From Gluconobacter wancherniae NBRC 103581 (GTDB lineage: Bacteria > Pseudomonadota > Alphaproteobacteria > Acetobacterales > Acetobacteraceae): a DNA stretch of 64,000 nt. This document shows, piece after piece, positions 1 to 8,191 of the stretch. The stretch's first letter is position 1, and each line of letters opens with the position of its first letter. Under the pieces are notes generated by a model. It worked only from the letters and a program-made list of their open reading frames with translations, had not been told where the DNA came from and did not search any database. Where the stretch lies: NCBI RefSeq assembly GCF_007988885.1, contig NZ_BJUZ01000001.1:1302001-1366000 (forward strand). The letters run 5' to 3'. The position numbers and the translations under genes were made by a program.

Positions 1-1528
1 CCTCATGCACAACGAGATCGCCATCAGCAATTTCGCCCACCTGAGAAATGAAGTGTTCGGCTTTCTTGCGGCGGCGGGGCGGCCTGGAAATGCGCTCCCC
101 CAGCAGATCCTGCTCAGACACGAATGACAGCCGCTCAGCGACGAATCCCCGCTCAAGACCCAGAACAAGGAGCCCGACAACGCCCCGTTCCATGCCTGCA
201 GCAGAGGGCCAGTCGTCATAGAGTTCGACGGCGATACCGTGTTCCTGCAGCAGATGTGAAATGCGCTCACGCGACCCACGACTCCACGCCGTTACATACG
301 TACGACGCCCAGACTGTGCCCAGTTCTTGACCTGCACGCCGAAGGCTTCGAACATCCCTTCACGTGAGCCATCCCGCGCCCTGGCAAACAAGGGCCCGGG
401 CCTATTGCCCGCATCAATCCCGATTGACGTATCGGGTTTGGCAAATGTGTTCAGCACAACAGATGGCACATCGGCCAGCATGGCGTCCCAGCTATGACGA
501 TCCAGATACAGCCGATGCGGTGGTAGCGCACGGTAGGGCATTTCGCCGTCGCGGGTGGGTGCACGCCGGGCCTGATAATGATCAGCGATCATCTCCAGGC
601 GGGCCTTCAGGATATCGGGCACCTGCGCGTCAAAGCTGATTGCAGCGTTTGGCAGGTAGTCCAGCAGCGTTTCCATCTGCATGCCGTCGCCGTCATGAAA
701 CAGTGGAAGGTAATGCTCGAGCCCCGGATAACGCCGCCCATCCGATACATTTTCGTAAATCGTGTCTGACGCTGCGGCCGGTCCAAAGGTGTCACGCCAC
801 CCGGTCCGAAAGCGACTGATGCTCTGCGGACCTAGCGCAAATTCGGATACCGGCCGCAGTTCAAAGCGTGCCAGTTTTTCAGTCGAACGCTGGGTCGTGA
901 CATCAAATGCGCGGATATTTTCGACTTCATCACCGAACAGATCCAGACGGATCGGATCGCTTTCTCCGGCTGGGAAAAGATCGAAAATTCCACCCCGTGT
1001 CGCGAATTCGCCTGCCTCCATCACGGTATCGACGCGATTATAACCATTGGCCACAAGCATCTCGATCAGCATGGACTGATCCAGCGCCTCTCCGACGCAG
1101 ACACTGATTGATTGTCCACGAAAAGCAGCTCGCGGCGGGACGCGCTGCACAAGGCTATGAACAGTGGTGAGTACGATCCGCCGTGCCTTCGTTGGCTCCA
1201 GCAGCCTTGTGAGCGTACCGACTCTCTCGGCTACGAGAGCTGTATTGGGCGAAACACGATCATAGGGCAGGCAGTCCCAGGCCGGCAGACGCAGAACATC
1301 AACCTCCGGCGCAAGATACGCCAGCATGTCCGCGACAGAGGCGACAGCCGCGTCGTCACGCGCGACATGCAGCAAAATCCCCTCGTGCTCAGCCAGACGC
1401 TGCCGCAGGAGGAGCGCCACACTGCCCTCCGGAACACCCCAAACAGTAGGACCAAGAACCGGGCGATCAGGGGCATCCATGGTGGAGGTCTGATTGCCAG
1501 CGAGCGATGTGGTTTCGTTTTGTTCCAT
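1..1528 (-). CDS. mfd: Transcription-repair coupling factor Mfd (N-terminal part, cut by window edge)
   Basis: Mfd is an ATP-dependent translocase that removes RNA polymerase stalled at DNA lesions and recruits UvrA. About 509 N-terminal residues are visible. They cover the UvrB-like damage-recognition module (for example the stretch reading ATRGGIFDLFP, typical of Mfd and UvrB). At the edge they reach the start of the RNAP-interaction domain, with the characteristic GDLVVHE segment. The translocase motor lies beyond position 1. The start is the ATG at 1528; a second ATG at 1480 is possible. The gene is divergent from recG, 73 bp away, so two repair helicases share one control region. The open frame is continuous and no damage is seen. 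Identification rests on domain style and is confident. Confidence 0.93.
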   Translation of the reverse strand, partial: MEQNETTSLAGNQTSTMDAPDRPVLGPTVWGVPEGSVALLLRQRLAEHEGILLHVARDDAAVASVADMLAYLAPEVDVLRLPAWDCLPYDRVSPNTALVAERVGTLTRLLEPTKARRIVLTTVHSLVQRVPPRAAFRGQSISVCVGEALDQSMLIEMLVANGYNRVDTVMEAGEFATRGGIFDLFPAGESDPIRLDLFGDEVENIRAFDVTTQRSTEKLARFELRPVSEFALGPQSISRFRTGWRDTFGPAAASDTIYENVSDGRRYPGLEHYLPLFHDGDGMQMETLLDYLPNAAISFDAQVPDILKARLEMIADHYQARRAPTRDGEMPYRALPPHRLYLDRHSWDAMLADVPSVVLNTFAKPDTSIGIDAGNRPGPLFARARDGSREGMFEAFGVQVKNWAQSGRRTYVTAWSRGSRERISHLLQEHGIAVELYDDWPSAAGMERGVVGLLVLGLERGFVAERLSFVSEQDLLGERISRPPRRRKKAEHFISQVGEIADGDLVVHE

Positions 1529-1601
1529 TGTGCTGATACCCTATACCGTCCGATCCACGCCCTGTCAGCCCGAAGGATCCTTGGGGAACACCTTAAGAGC
1601 A
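1529..1601. promoter_or_regulatory. Divergent mfd/recG control region
   Basis: These 73 bp separate the two divergent start codons and must hold promoters or at least ribosome-binding sites for both genes. I see no convincing -35/-10 pair and no strong dyad. The assignment rests on gene arrangement only. Confidence 0.4.
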
Positions 1602-3701
1602 ATGTCGTCCAGCCTTACGTCTCACGAACTCGCCCCACTACTTGCCCCTCTGACGTCCCTTCCGGGTGTCGGCCCGCGGCATGCAACCCTTCTGGAGAAG
1701 ATCTCCGGTGGGCGGCGGGTTCTGGATCTGCTGTTCACGCTCCCGGAGCGGATCGTGGACCGCAGACCGCTGCGTTCAATCTCGCAGGCGGAGAAAATTG
1801 CTCCTGGAGAAATTCTTACGGCGCGCGTGCGTGTCCTGTCCATCAGGCGTGCAACGCGACCGGGGCAGCCCAGCATCATCCGTACGGAAGACGATACTGG
1901 AACTCTCGACCTGGTTTTCTTCCAGACACGCAACATGCCCGCACCAGTCAAAGGCGCGGAACTGATCGTCTCCGGTAAAACCGGCTGGTTTCAGGGGGCC
2001 ATGACGATGCCTCAGCCTGACCACGTAATGGAATGGAGCAAGCGCGGGAATTTTCCATTCCTTGAGCCCGTATGGCCACTCACTGCAGGCCTGTTTCCCT
2101 ACACCGTCCGCAAAGCCATGAAGGCGGCTCTGGCCCTGCTACCCGATTTCCCCGAATGGCAGGACGAACCGCTTGTAAAAAAGCGCCGCTGGCCGGGCTT
2201 TTCAGAGGCGCTTAAGCTTCTCCACTCGCCAGAAATCATTCCTGTTGAGGCTGCGTGGGAATCAATCTGTGAGCGGGCCAAGACGCGTCTAGCAGCAGAT
2301 GAACTTCTCGCGGACCAGCTCTGCCTAGGGCTAGCCCGCCTCAAAGCCCGCCAACGTCCTGGCCGAAGCCTCAAAGGAGACGGGTCCCTTCGTCGTGAAT
2401 TACTAGAGCGCTTTGGTCACAAGCCCACGGCCGCACAATCCCGAACCATCACCGAAATTTCGAAAGATCTTGTATCTACGGAGCCCATGATGCGCCTTCT
2501 TCAAGGCGATGTGGGAGCCGGAAAAACGCTGGTGGCTATGGTCTCGATGCTACAGGCCGTAGAGGCAGGATATCAGGCCGCACTCATGGCGCCCACAGAA
2601 ATCCTGGCACGACAGCATTTCGAAACGCTATCGAGGTTATGTCCAACCAACTGCATCTATCTGAGCGGCAACGTCAAAGGAGTGGCACGCCGCGAGGCCC
2701 TTCGCCAGATTGAGGACGGCACGGCGCGCATCGCCATTGGCACACATGCCCTGTTTCAGGAGGGCGTCGCATTCGCTGATCTTGGGCTTGCTGTCATTGA
2801 CGAACAGCATCGCTTTGGCGTCGAGCAACGTATGAAACTCGGCTCCAAAGGGACCATGACAGATATTCTCGTCATGACCGCAACACCCATCCCGCGGACG
2901 GTACAGCTCACCGAATGGGGCGAAATGAGTGTGAGCCGACTGGATGCCAAGCCCGCAGGACGCCAACCCATCAAGACCACCCTCCACGACATGGCAGCTC
3001 TTGATGATGTCCTGGGGGGAATCGCTCGTGCACTTTCAAAAAACGTCCAGATCTTCTGGGTCTGCCCCCTGATTGAAAACAGTGAGACACAGGCAGCAGC
3101 CGCAGCGGAGGACCGATGGGCAGAGCTTACAAAGCGCTTCGGTCCGATCATCGGGCTTGCACATGGCAAGCAGGATATTAGCGTTCGGCAGGCCAGCCTC
3201 GAAGCCTTCCGCTCTGGCGAGACGCGCATACTGGTTGCCACAACAGTCATTGAAGTTGGCGTCGATATCCCAAACGCCTCCGTAATGGTGATCGAACACG
3301 CAGAACGCTTCGGGCTGGCCCAGCTTCATCAGCTTCGGGGGCGCGTTGGACGTGGCGCAATCCAGTCTTTCTGCCTTCTCCTCCACGACAGTGAGAGCAC
3401 CGCAACCGCTATACGCCGCCTGTCACTTCTACGTGATACTGAAGATGGCTTCGTGATCGCTGACGAAGATTTCCGTATTCGGGGAGGAGGTGATCTGGCA
3501 GGCAGCAGACAGTCCGGCCTTCCAGGATTTCGCCTTGCTACCGGGCCAAGGCTTAACCTTTTAATAACGGCGATGAGTCAGGATAGTCGACGAGAACTAT
3601 CAAATGATCCTGATCTCAAAGGCGAACGCGGATCAGCTCTTAAAATTCTTCTCGATCTGTTTGATCGCTCAAACCCAGACAGACTTCTCATTTCCGGATA
3701 G
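1602..3701 (+). CDS. recG: ATP-dependent DNA helicase RecG
   Basis: RecG is a monomeric superfamily 2 helicase that regresses stalled replication forks and processes branched DNA and R-loops. The 699-residue product matches the family length (E. coli about 693). An N-terminal wedge/OB region is followed by Walker A GDVGAGKT at about residues 302-309, the DEQH box at about 400-403 (DEQHRFGVEQR), motif III TATPIPRT, and a C-terminal helicase domain with QLRGRVGRG. The frame stays open upstream to 1494, but that would overlap mfd, and homologous sequence begins near the ATG at 1602, which I chose. No strong Shine-Dalgarno sequence precedes it. It is followed by an A+T-rich 84-bp gap before an unrelated signalling gene. 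Confidence 0.95.
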   Translation: MSSSLTSHELAPLLAPLTSLPGVGPRHATLLEKISGGRRVLDLLFTLPERIVDRRPLRSISQAEKIAPGEILTARVRVLSIRRATRPGQPSIIRTEDDTGTLDLVFFQTRNMPAPVKGAELIVSGKTGWFQGAMTMPQPDHVMEWSKRGNFPFLEPVWPLTAGLFPYTVRKAMKAALALLPDFPEWQDEPLVKKRRWPGFSEALKLLHSPEIIPVEAAWESICERAKTRLAADELLADQLCLGLARLKARQRPGRSLKGDGSLRRELLERFGHKPTAAQSRTITEISKDLVSTEPMMRLLQGDVGAGKTLVAMVSMLQAVEAGYQAALMAPTEILARQHFETLSRLCPTNCIYLSGNVKGVARREALRQIEDGTARIAIGTHALFQEGVAFADLGLAVIDEQHRFGVEQRMKLGSKGTMTDILVMTATPIPRTVQLTEWGEMSVSRLDAKPAGRQPIKTTLHDMAALDDVLGGIARALSKNVQIFWVCPLIENSETQAAAAAEDRWAELTKRFGPIIGLAHGKQDISVRQASLEAFRSGETRILVATTVIEVGVDIPNASVMVIEHAERFGLAQLHQLRGRVGRGAIQSFCLLLHDSESTATAIRRLSLLRDTEDGFVIADEDFRIRGGGDLAGSRQSGLPGFRLATGPRLNLLITAMSQDSRRELSNDPDLKGERGSALKILLDLFDRSNPDRLLISG

Positions 3702-3785
3702 ATAGAGGAATTGTGCTAAGAAATTGATACTACTTTTCTTAATAAACAAAAGGCTCATGGGCCGCATTTTTGTGGGTAATTTAAC

Positions 3786-5498
3786 ATGAGTTTTCCTGCG
3801 AAAAATTCTTTAGCGGAAACCAATTCATTGACCTCCGAACAACAGAAAAATATCGAAAAATCCTTCCTCAGAATTGTCATTCAGACCACAGGCCATTCTG
3901 CTGCTTTTATTTTAAGGAAAAACCCTGAGGGTCATTTTCTGGAAACGTCGCGAACAGGAAAAATTCCTCCGGAACTCATTACCGACAGTTTTCTGAAAGC
4001 GCTGACAGACCTCACATCTCCCAAAACAACGCAGATTGGCAGTGACTGGTCCTCACTCGCCCTCCCTCTGACGAGCGCCGCATTTTCAAGCGACGAAGAC
4101 AAACTTCCGTATGGCTTTGTTATCGCTTTCAGTGCGCTGGGAAACACGGTTAGCGCGTGCACACCTGAAGTCATCAACGATATCGTCCTTTGTGCACAAG
4201 AAATTCTGCCTCCGACGAATTCTTTGGTGAGCAATATAGTTAATCGCGCAGCGCTCCCGGGAAGAACCGAAAGCTATAGCGCGCTCGAAACGATGACCGC
4301 ACAAGCAAAGAAAAATGAAAAGCCAGTAAATTTCGGACTTATCAAACTTAACCTTTCCAATCTTACCCTCATAAATGAGCGCCATGGCTGGGAAAATGCG
4401 GACATTATTCTTGATGAAGTTGTGCAGAGACTGAAGCAACTGCTGCCCGATGAGAGCTTTCTCGGTTATCTGGGTGGTAGTCATTTCATGATCATGACGC
4501 CACTGGGCTATAGCGCCATCAATACCAAGTCCTTGGTCAATTCCATTCTGAGGCTCACAGTCACTCCCATTTCCATCGGTGCAGGACAGCTTCCTTTCAC
4601 GCTGTCAGTGGGCTGGGCAATGTTTCCGGCTGACAATCAGAATGCCGAAGAACTTCTTCTGGAAGCACGTGCAGCGTTGGCAGAATCAAACCGCTTTGGC
4701 GGCGGTCATGACTATCGTGCCACGAAGGAAATCACGACGCGCTTTCAGACCTTCTCCAGCCTGGAACAAGATCTGTCACGCGCAGTGAAACATGATGCGC
4801 TGTTCTTGACTTGGATGCCTATCGTAGAAACTGCATCTCAGCATATTATCGGGCATGAAGCCCTCTTGAGGTGGAACAGGCCTGGCTTTGGCGAAGTCGC
4901 CCCAGAGCTCTTTATCCAATGCGCAGAAGAAGCTGGCATCATTGAGCAGCTTGATGGCTGGAGCCTGAGAACCGCCTGTAAAGAAGCAACGCGATGGAGA
5001 AACGATCTCCGGGTCTGCGTGAATGTTTCACCCGTCTGGCTGGTCAACGAGCGCCTTTCCTCCCTAGTCGCGGAAGTCCTGAAAGAAACAGGCCTTGCGC
5101 CCGAGCGCCTCCAGATCGAACTTTCAGAGTGCAGCCCTTTCGGACCACCGGCCATTGCCCATAAAGAAATGGCTCGTGTACGTGCTATGGGCGTACGGAT
5201 CGCACTGGATGATTTCGGACGTGGCTATGCTTCGCTTGAAAGGCTGAGTAATTTTCCACTCGACCAGATCAAGCTGGACCGATCGTTCATGCAGGGACTG
5301 GGGGAAAATATGCGCGTGGACGATATTATGCGCGCCGTCCTGCGACTTACACGATCACTGAATATCACATGCTGCGCCAAAGGCATCGAAACCGAATATC
5401 AGATGGCTTTTCTTGATACTTATGGTTGCGAAGAAGTACAGGGATACCTGCTGGGCGCCCCGGTAAGAGATCGGGAAATCCCCCCTCAGATTGACTGA
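3786..5498 (+). CDS. Degenerate GGDEF / EAL-domain protein (c-di-GMP signalling)
   Basis: This 570-residue cytosolic protein has no membrane segment. A roughly 150-residue N-terminal region of unrecognised fold (possibly GAF-like) is followed by a GGDEF-family domain and a C-terminal EAL domain. The cyclase signature reads GGSHF at residues 230-234 instead of GGDEF, so cyclase activity is unlikely. In the EAL domain the motif EAL (358-360), the Asp pair DDFG (475-476) and the Lys of IKLDRSF (496) are kept. The usual AEGVET segment, however, reads AKGIET, with Lys532 in place of the Glu that acts in catalysis in characterised EAL phosphodiesterases such as RocR. It may therefore be a c-di-GMP sensor or a weak enzyme. 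It is monocistronic and converges on the lpxR-like gene. Confidence 0.88.
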   Translation: MSFPAKNSLAETNSLTSEQQKNIEKSFLRIVIQTTGHSAAFILRKNPEGHFLETSRTGKIPPELITDSFLKALTDLTSPKTTQIGSDWSSLALPLTSAAFSSDEDKLPYGFVIAFSALGNTVSACTPEVINDIVLCAQEILPPTNSLVSNIVNRAALPGRTESYSALETMTAQAKKNEKPVNFGLIKLNLSNLTLINERHGWENADIILDEVVQRLKQLLPDESFLGYLGGSHFMIMTPLGYSAINTKSLVNSILRLTVTPISIGAGQLPFTLSVGWAMFPADNQNAEELLLEARAALAESNRFGGGHDYRATKEITTRFQTFSSLEQDLSRAVKHDALFLTWMPIVETASQHIIGHEALLRWNRPGFGEVAPELFIQCAEEAGIIEQLDGWSLRTACKEATRWRNDLRVCVNVSPVWLVNERLSSLVAEVLKETGLAPERLQIELSECSPFGPPAIAHKEMARVRAMGVRIALDDFGRGYASLERLSNFPLDQIKLDRSFMQGLGENMRVDDIMRAVLRLTRSLNITCCAKGIETEYQMAFLDTYGCEEVQGYLLGAPVRDREIPPQID

Positions 5499-5531
5499 GG
5501 GGAAAGCAGCGCCACCCAATACTGGCGCTGC
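5482..5531. terminator. Two hairpins between convergent genes
   Basis: One hairpin (CCCCTCAG at 5482-5489 with CTGAGGGG at 5495-5502) overlaps the stop codon of the GGDEF/EAL gene. A second (GCAGCGCCA at 5506-5514 with TGGCGCTGC at 5523-5531) follows. On the minus strand the second stem runs into TTTCCCC, a weak U tract, so it may end the lpxR-like transcript. The first may end the plus-strand transcript. Neither is a perfect intrinsic terminator. Confidence 0.5.
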
Positions 5532-5538
5532 ACAGGCA

Positions 5539-6540
5539 TCAGAACTTTACAGAAAGCTTGACGGATCCGTAATTAAACAGGCCAGCCTTCTGCGTCTTGA
5601 ACTGAGCAGTCTGCCAGTTCTGGCTGTAGGACAGGCGCATACCATGCCACATCACAGCGAGACCTGCATGGATCTCACCCACATCCCACGTTTTGCCAAC
5701 ATGAGGTGCATTGGGGCGAAAAGTACTGCCCTCAAGAGTTGCGTCGTAACCGACAGCCTGTCCTTCTACACCCCCGTAGAAATACCAAGCCAGCGGACGG
5801 GTTGCGCGGAATGCGTCCGTACCATCAAGCCCCGGGCCAATGGTCGCATTACCGAAATCACTATCCAGCCCCTGACCAATGCGAACATTTGTCGCAACAT
5901 CAGCATAAGTACGATAATCGCCGGCAGCACCTGAAGCAGCAGGCAGAACATCCATGTGAACGCCATAAAGCGATGCGACCGGGAAGCGCCAGATCCTGCC
6001 AGCCTGAATCTGCATAATTGGCTGGTTTGCCAACTGATGGGACCAACCCTTGTTGGGCGTATCACTGATCAGATTATGAAATCCGTTCTGAACCTGACGT
6101 CCGAGTCCTGCAGGCCCCATTGCGCCAAACTGGATTCCCATGACAGTCCGGGAGAAATCCGTATCATTAATCAGGTTCACTGTTCCCAGCAGCAGACCTG
6201 AATAAGGGCGGTCGCTGGAAGGTGGATTGGCATCCTGAGTCGCACGCGGTGTGTAGATCAGCTGCTGCAAACCAATACTGATTCTCTGGACACCAGAGCC
6301 CATCAGAAAATGGTTAAGGTTTGCGATCGGAGCCGGAAGATTGTCGGTTCCCGAAGTCCAGTTAATGCGAAGACCAGACGTGTAGTACTGATCAGAAGTA
6401 CCCTTAAGCGTTGAAACTGCGTCATTTTCCCCCTGAATGGTCCAGGTACCATAAGGATCCTGAAGGGGTGTTGCCTGAGCGGGGAGAGCCGTTGCAGCCA
6501 GAGCCAGCAGTCCACAGGAAAGTATAATTCTGGTTTGCAT
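5539..6540 (-). CDS. lpxR: LpxR family lipid A deacylase (DUF2219)
   Basis: LpxR-type enzymes are outer-membrane beta-barrels that remove the 3'-acyloxyacyl group of lipid A. The product has 333 residues. A signal peptide occupies residues 1-23 (hydrophobic LLALAATALPAQA, cleavage after QA). The mature protein opens with GENDA, then DQYYTSGLRINW, which matches the family's conserved Asn-Asp and YYT-G signatures. A GWSHQLANQP segment holds the expected His, although a Gln stands where I recall an acidic residue in the Salmonella enzyme. The chain ends in Phe, as barrel proteins do. The ATG at 6540 is preceded by AAGAGG at good spacing. The gene is divergent from the cold-shock gene across a long A+T-rich region. 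The family call is firm; the activity is inferred. Confidence 0.85.
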   Translation of the reverse strand: MQTRIILSCGLLALAATALPAQATPLQDPYGTWTIQGENDAVSTLKGTSDQYYTSGLRINWTSGTDNLPAPIANLNHFLMGSGVQRISIGLQQLIYTPRATQDANPPSSDRPYSGLLLGTVNLINDTDFSRTVMGIQFGAMGPAGLGRQVQNGFHNLISDTPNKGWSHQLANQPIMQIQAGRIWRFPVASLYGVHMDVLPAASGAAGDYRTYADVATNVRIGQGLDSDFGNATIGPGLDGTDAFRATRPLAWYFYGGVEGQAVGYDATLEGSTFRPNAPHVGKTWDVGEIHAGLAVMWHGMRLSYSQNWQTAQFKTQKAGLFNYGSVKLSVKF

Positions 6541-6817
6541 GCACGCCTCTTCTTTAACCCGGAATCACGCCCCGGCATCGACATGATCTCTATGTCATTT
6601 CCTCAGATCAAAAGCAAAAAATGACTTCACCTTCATGAGATCATTTTAAATTCCTCATGAGATTACGTTTTTAGGACTGTTTCATCTGGCAGGTCGCAAA
6701 AGAACCATGCTAGGGATTGCATTGAGGCAAAGGCTAAACAGCCACCTCGAAATTATTCAATACGTGGCGGGAGGGGATTACCTTTCGCTGCGCCCCAAGG
6801 ATCTCGGGATTAGACCG
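6541..6817. promoter_or_regulatory. Shared lpxR / cold-shock control region with direct repeat
   Basis: This 277-bp A+T-rich region lies between divergent genes. It carries the direct repeat TCATGAGAT at 6633-6641 and 6655-6663, 22 bp apart start to start (about two helical turns). Each copy contains the palindrome TCATGA, which suggests two protein-binding half-sites. Nearer the cold-shock gene the sequence could be a long 5' leader, as is common for cold-shock mRNAs. No riboswitch fold was recognised. Confidence 0.5.
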
Positions 6818-7558
6818 TTGAGAAACAACAGAACCGACCGCAGCTCACACTCACCGCGCCGCGGCGGGTTTGACGACGACTTCATGTCCCAGCCATCTTA
6901 TGGCGACCGCGGTAACAGCTACGGCGGCGGCAGCTATGGTGGCGGTGGCAGCAGCTACGGCGGCGGTGGCAGCAGCTATGGTGGCGGCGCTCCGCGTCGT
7001 GGTGGCCCTTCCGTCCTCGCATCAGGCCCGGAAATCAATGCAACCGTAAAGTGGTTCAACGGCGAAAAGGGCTTCGGCTTCGTTGAACTGGCAGACGGTT
7101 CTGGCGACGTTTTCCTGCACGCCAACGCTCTTTCCACAGCTGGCTTCAGCACTGTGAACCCAGGTGCAACACTCTCGGTTCGCATTGGTCAGGGCCCGAA
7201 GGGTCGTCAGGTTGCGGAAGTTATTTCCGTTGACGAAAGCACTGCAGAAGCTCCCCGCCCCCGCGCACCGTTCGCCGGTGGCGGCGCAGGTCCCCGTTTC
7301 GGTGGTGGTGCAGCACGTCCGGGCCGTCCGGCTCCTGACATGTCCCAGTCTGAAGAAATTCGCGGCATCGTTAAGTGGTACAACTCCACGAAGGGCTTTG
7401 GCTTCATCACGCCAGAATCCGGCGGCAAGGACATTTTCATCCATGCTTCCGCTCTTGAGCGTTCTGGCATTGCTTCCCTCAATGAAGGTCAGGCGACCAA
7501 CGTGAAGGTTGTTCAGGGCCAGAAGGGTCCAGAAGCCGCTGCAATCAGCGTCGACTGA
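6818..7558 (+). CDS. Double cold-shock-domain protein with Gly/Tyr/Ser-rich linker
   Basis: CspA-type domains bind single-stranded RNA and DNA and act as RNA chaperones. From the chosen TTG start the product is 246 residues. A basic N-terminus is followed by a low-complexity tract of [12 protein letters not shown] repeats at about residues 33-57. Cold-shock domain 1 spans about 72-138 (RNP1 KGFGFV, RNP2 VFLHA). A Gly/Arg/Pro-rich linker separates it from domain 2 at about 178-246 (RNP1 KGFGFI, RNP2 IFIHA). The start is uncertain: the frame is open to an ATG at 6707, but residues from the TTG (reading RNNRTDRSS) look like the natural beginning and the upstream translation resembles no domain. 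The gene stands alone and ends in a strong terminator. Confidence 0.88.
   Translation: MRNNRTDRSSHSPRRGGFDDDFMSQPSYGDRGNSYGGGSYGGGGSSYGGGGSSYGGGAPRRGGPSVLASGPEINATVKWFNGEKGFGFVELADGSGDVFLHANALSTAGFSTVNPGATLSVRIGQGPKGRQVAEVISVDESTAEAPRPRAPFAGGGAGPRFGGGAARPGRPAPDMSQSEEIRGIVKWYNSTKGFGFITPESGGKDIFIHASALERSGIASLNEGQATNVKVVQGQKGPEAAAISVD
6915..6990 (+). repeat. Short in-gene tandem repeat encoding [12 protein letters not shown]
   Basis: Imperfect units of about 15-21 bp built on AGCTAYGGYGGCGGT lie inside the cold-shock gene and encode its flexible Gly-rich tract. Silent C/T changes between units suggest selection on the peptide. The number of units may vary between strains by slippage. Confidence 0.75.
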
Positions 7559-7578
7559 TCCTAGGATCTACTCCTGAG

Positions 7579-7613
7579 AAAGGGCCGCTGCACTTTTGCA
7601 GCGGCCCTTTTTT
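7579..7613 (+). terminator. Intrinsic terminator of the cold-shock gene
   Basis: A perfect 14-bp stem (AAAGGGCCGCTGCA at 7579-7592 with TGCAGCGGCCCTTT at 7597-7610) has a 4-nt loop and is followed by a T tract. It begins 20 bp after the stop codon. This is a textbook Rho-independent terminator. Confidence 0.93.
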
Positions 7614-7687
7614 ATGCATGAATATCAAACAACTTCAGGCAGTCTGCTAACCTTTAAAGGCCCCCTCTTCGAAAGCAGAAGGGTTGG

Positions 7688-8182
7688 CTAGTAATCCTTA
7701 CCTTTACTCCGAACCAGACGCGCCTTGTCGCGCTGCCAGTCACGTTCTGCGATCGCGTGGCGCTTGTCTTCTTTCTTCCGTCCCTGCCCCAACCCTAAAG
7801 TAACCTTGGCTACACCACGGTCGTTGAAGTGTATGTCCAAAGGGACAATCGAAGATCCTGATCGGCTGACTGCGCCCAGAAAATGATCAATCTGCTTACG
7901 ATGAAGCAAAAGCTTGCGCGCGGCGCGCGTATCAAACCGGGAAAGCACGCCTCCCTGATACTCGGGAATGTATGAGTTAAAAAGCCAGAGCTCTCCATCC
8001 CGTTCTGCTGCATAAGCTTCAGTAATAGTGGCACGACCGAGCCTCAGGCTTTTCACCTCCGGCCCTTTCAGGACAATGCCTGCCTCTGTCGTTTCAAGGA
8101 TCGTGTAGTTGAATCGGCCTTTCCGATTCTGCGCGGCGATTCCGTGTGAAATCATTCCGCTTTTTGTCTTCTTTCCGGCCAT
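7688..8182 (-). CDS. smpB: SsrA (tmRNA)-binding protein SmpB
   Basis: SmpB carries tmRNA into stalled ribosomes for trans-translation, which frees the ribosome and tags the nascent chain for ClpXP, encoded elsewhere in this window. The 164-residue product is of normal length. It starts with a basic MAGKK tail and has the SmpB core (NRKGRFNYTILET, GIVLKGPEVKSLR, AYAAERDGELWLFN, SYIPEYQGG). It ends in the positively charged C-terminal tail that follows the decoding-centre helix (DKRHAIAERDWQRDKARL). It lies 9 bp downstream of dapA and is the last gene of the kdsB-pheA-dapA-smpB run. The tmRNA gene is not in the window. Confidence 0.96.
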   Translation of the reverse strand: MAGKKTKSGMISHGIAAQNRKGRFNYTILETTEAGIVLKGPEVKSLRLGRATITEAYAAERDGELWLFNSYIPEYQGGVLSRFDTRAARKLLLHRKQIDHFLGAVSRSGSSIVPLDIHFNDRGVAKVTLGLGQGRKKEDKRHAIAERDWQRDKARLVRSKGKDY

Positions 8183-8191
8183 ATCCCCGTA

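Noticed and set aside
1112-1978. 288-residue open frame across the mfd/recG junction
   Set aside because: It spans the divergent starts of two real genes and has no similarity of its own.
6915-6990. Possible CRISPR-like or minisatellite array
   Set aside because: The units are contiguous, short and in frame inside a coding region, without unique spacers; they encode the Gly-rich tract.
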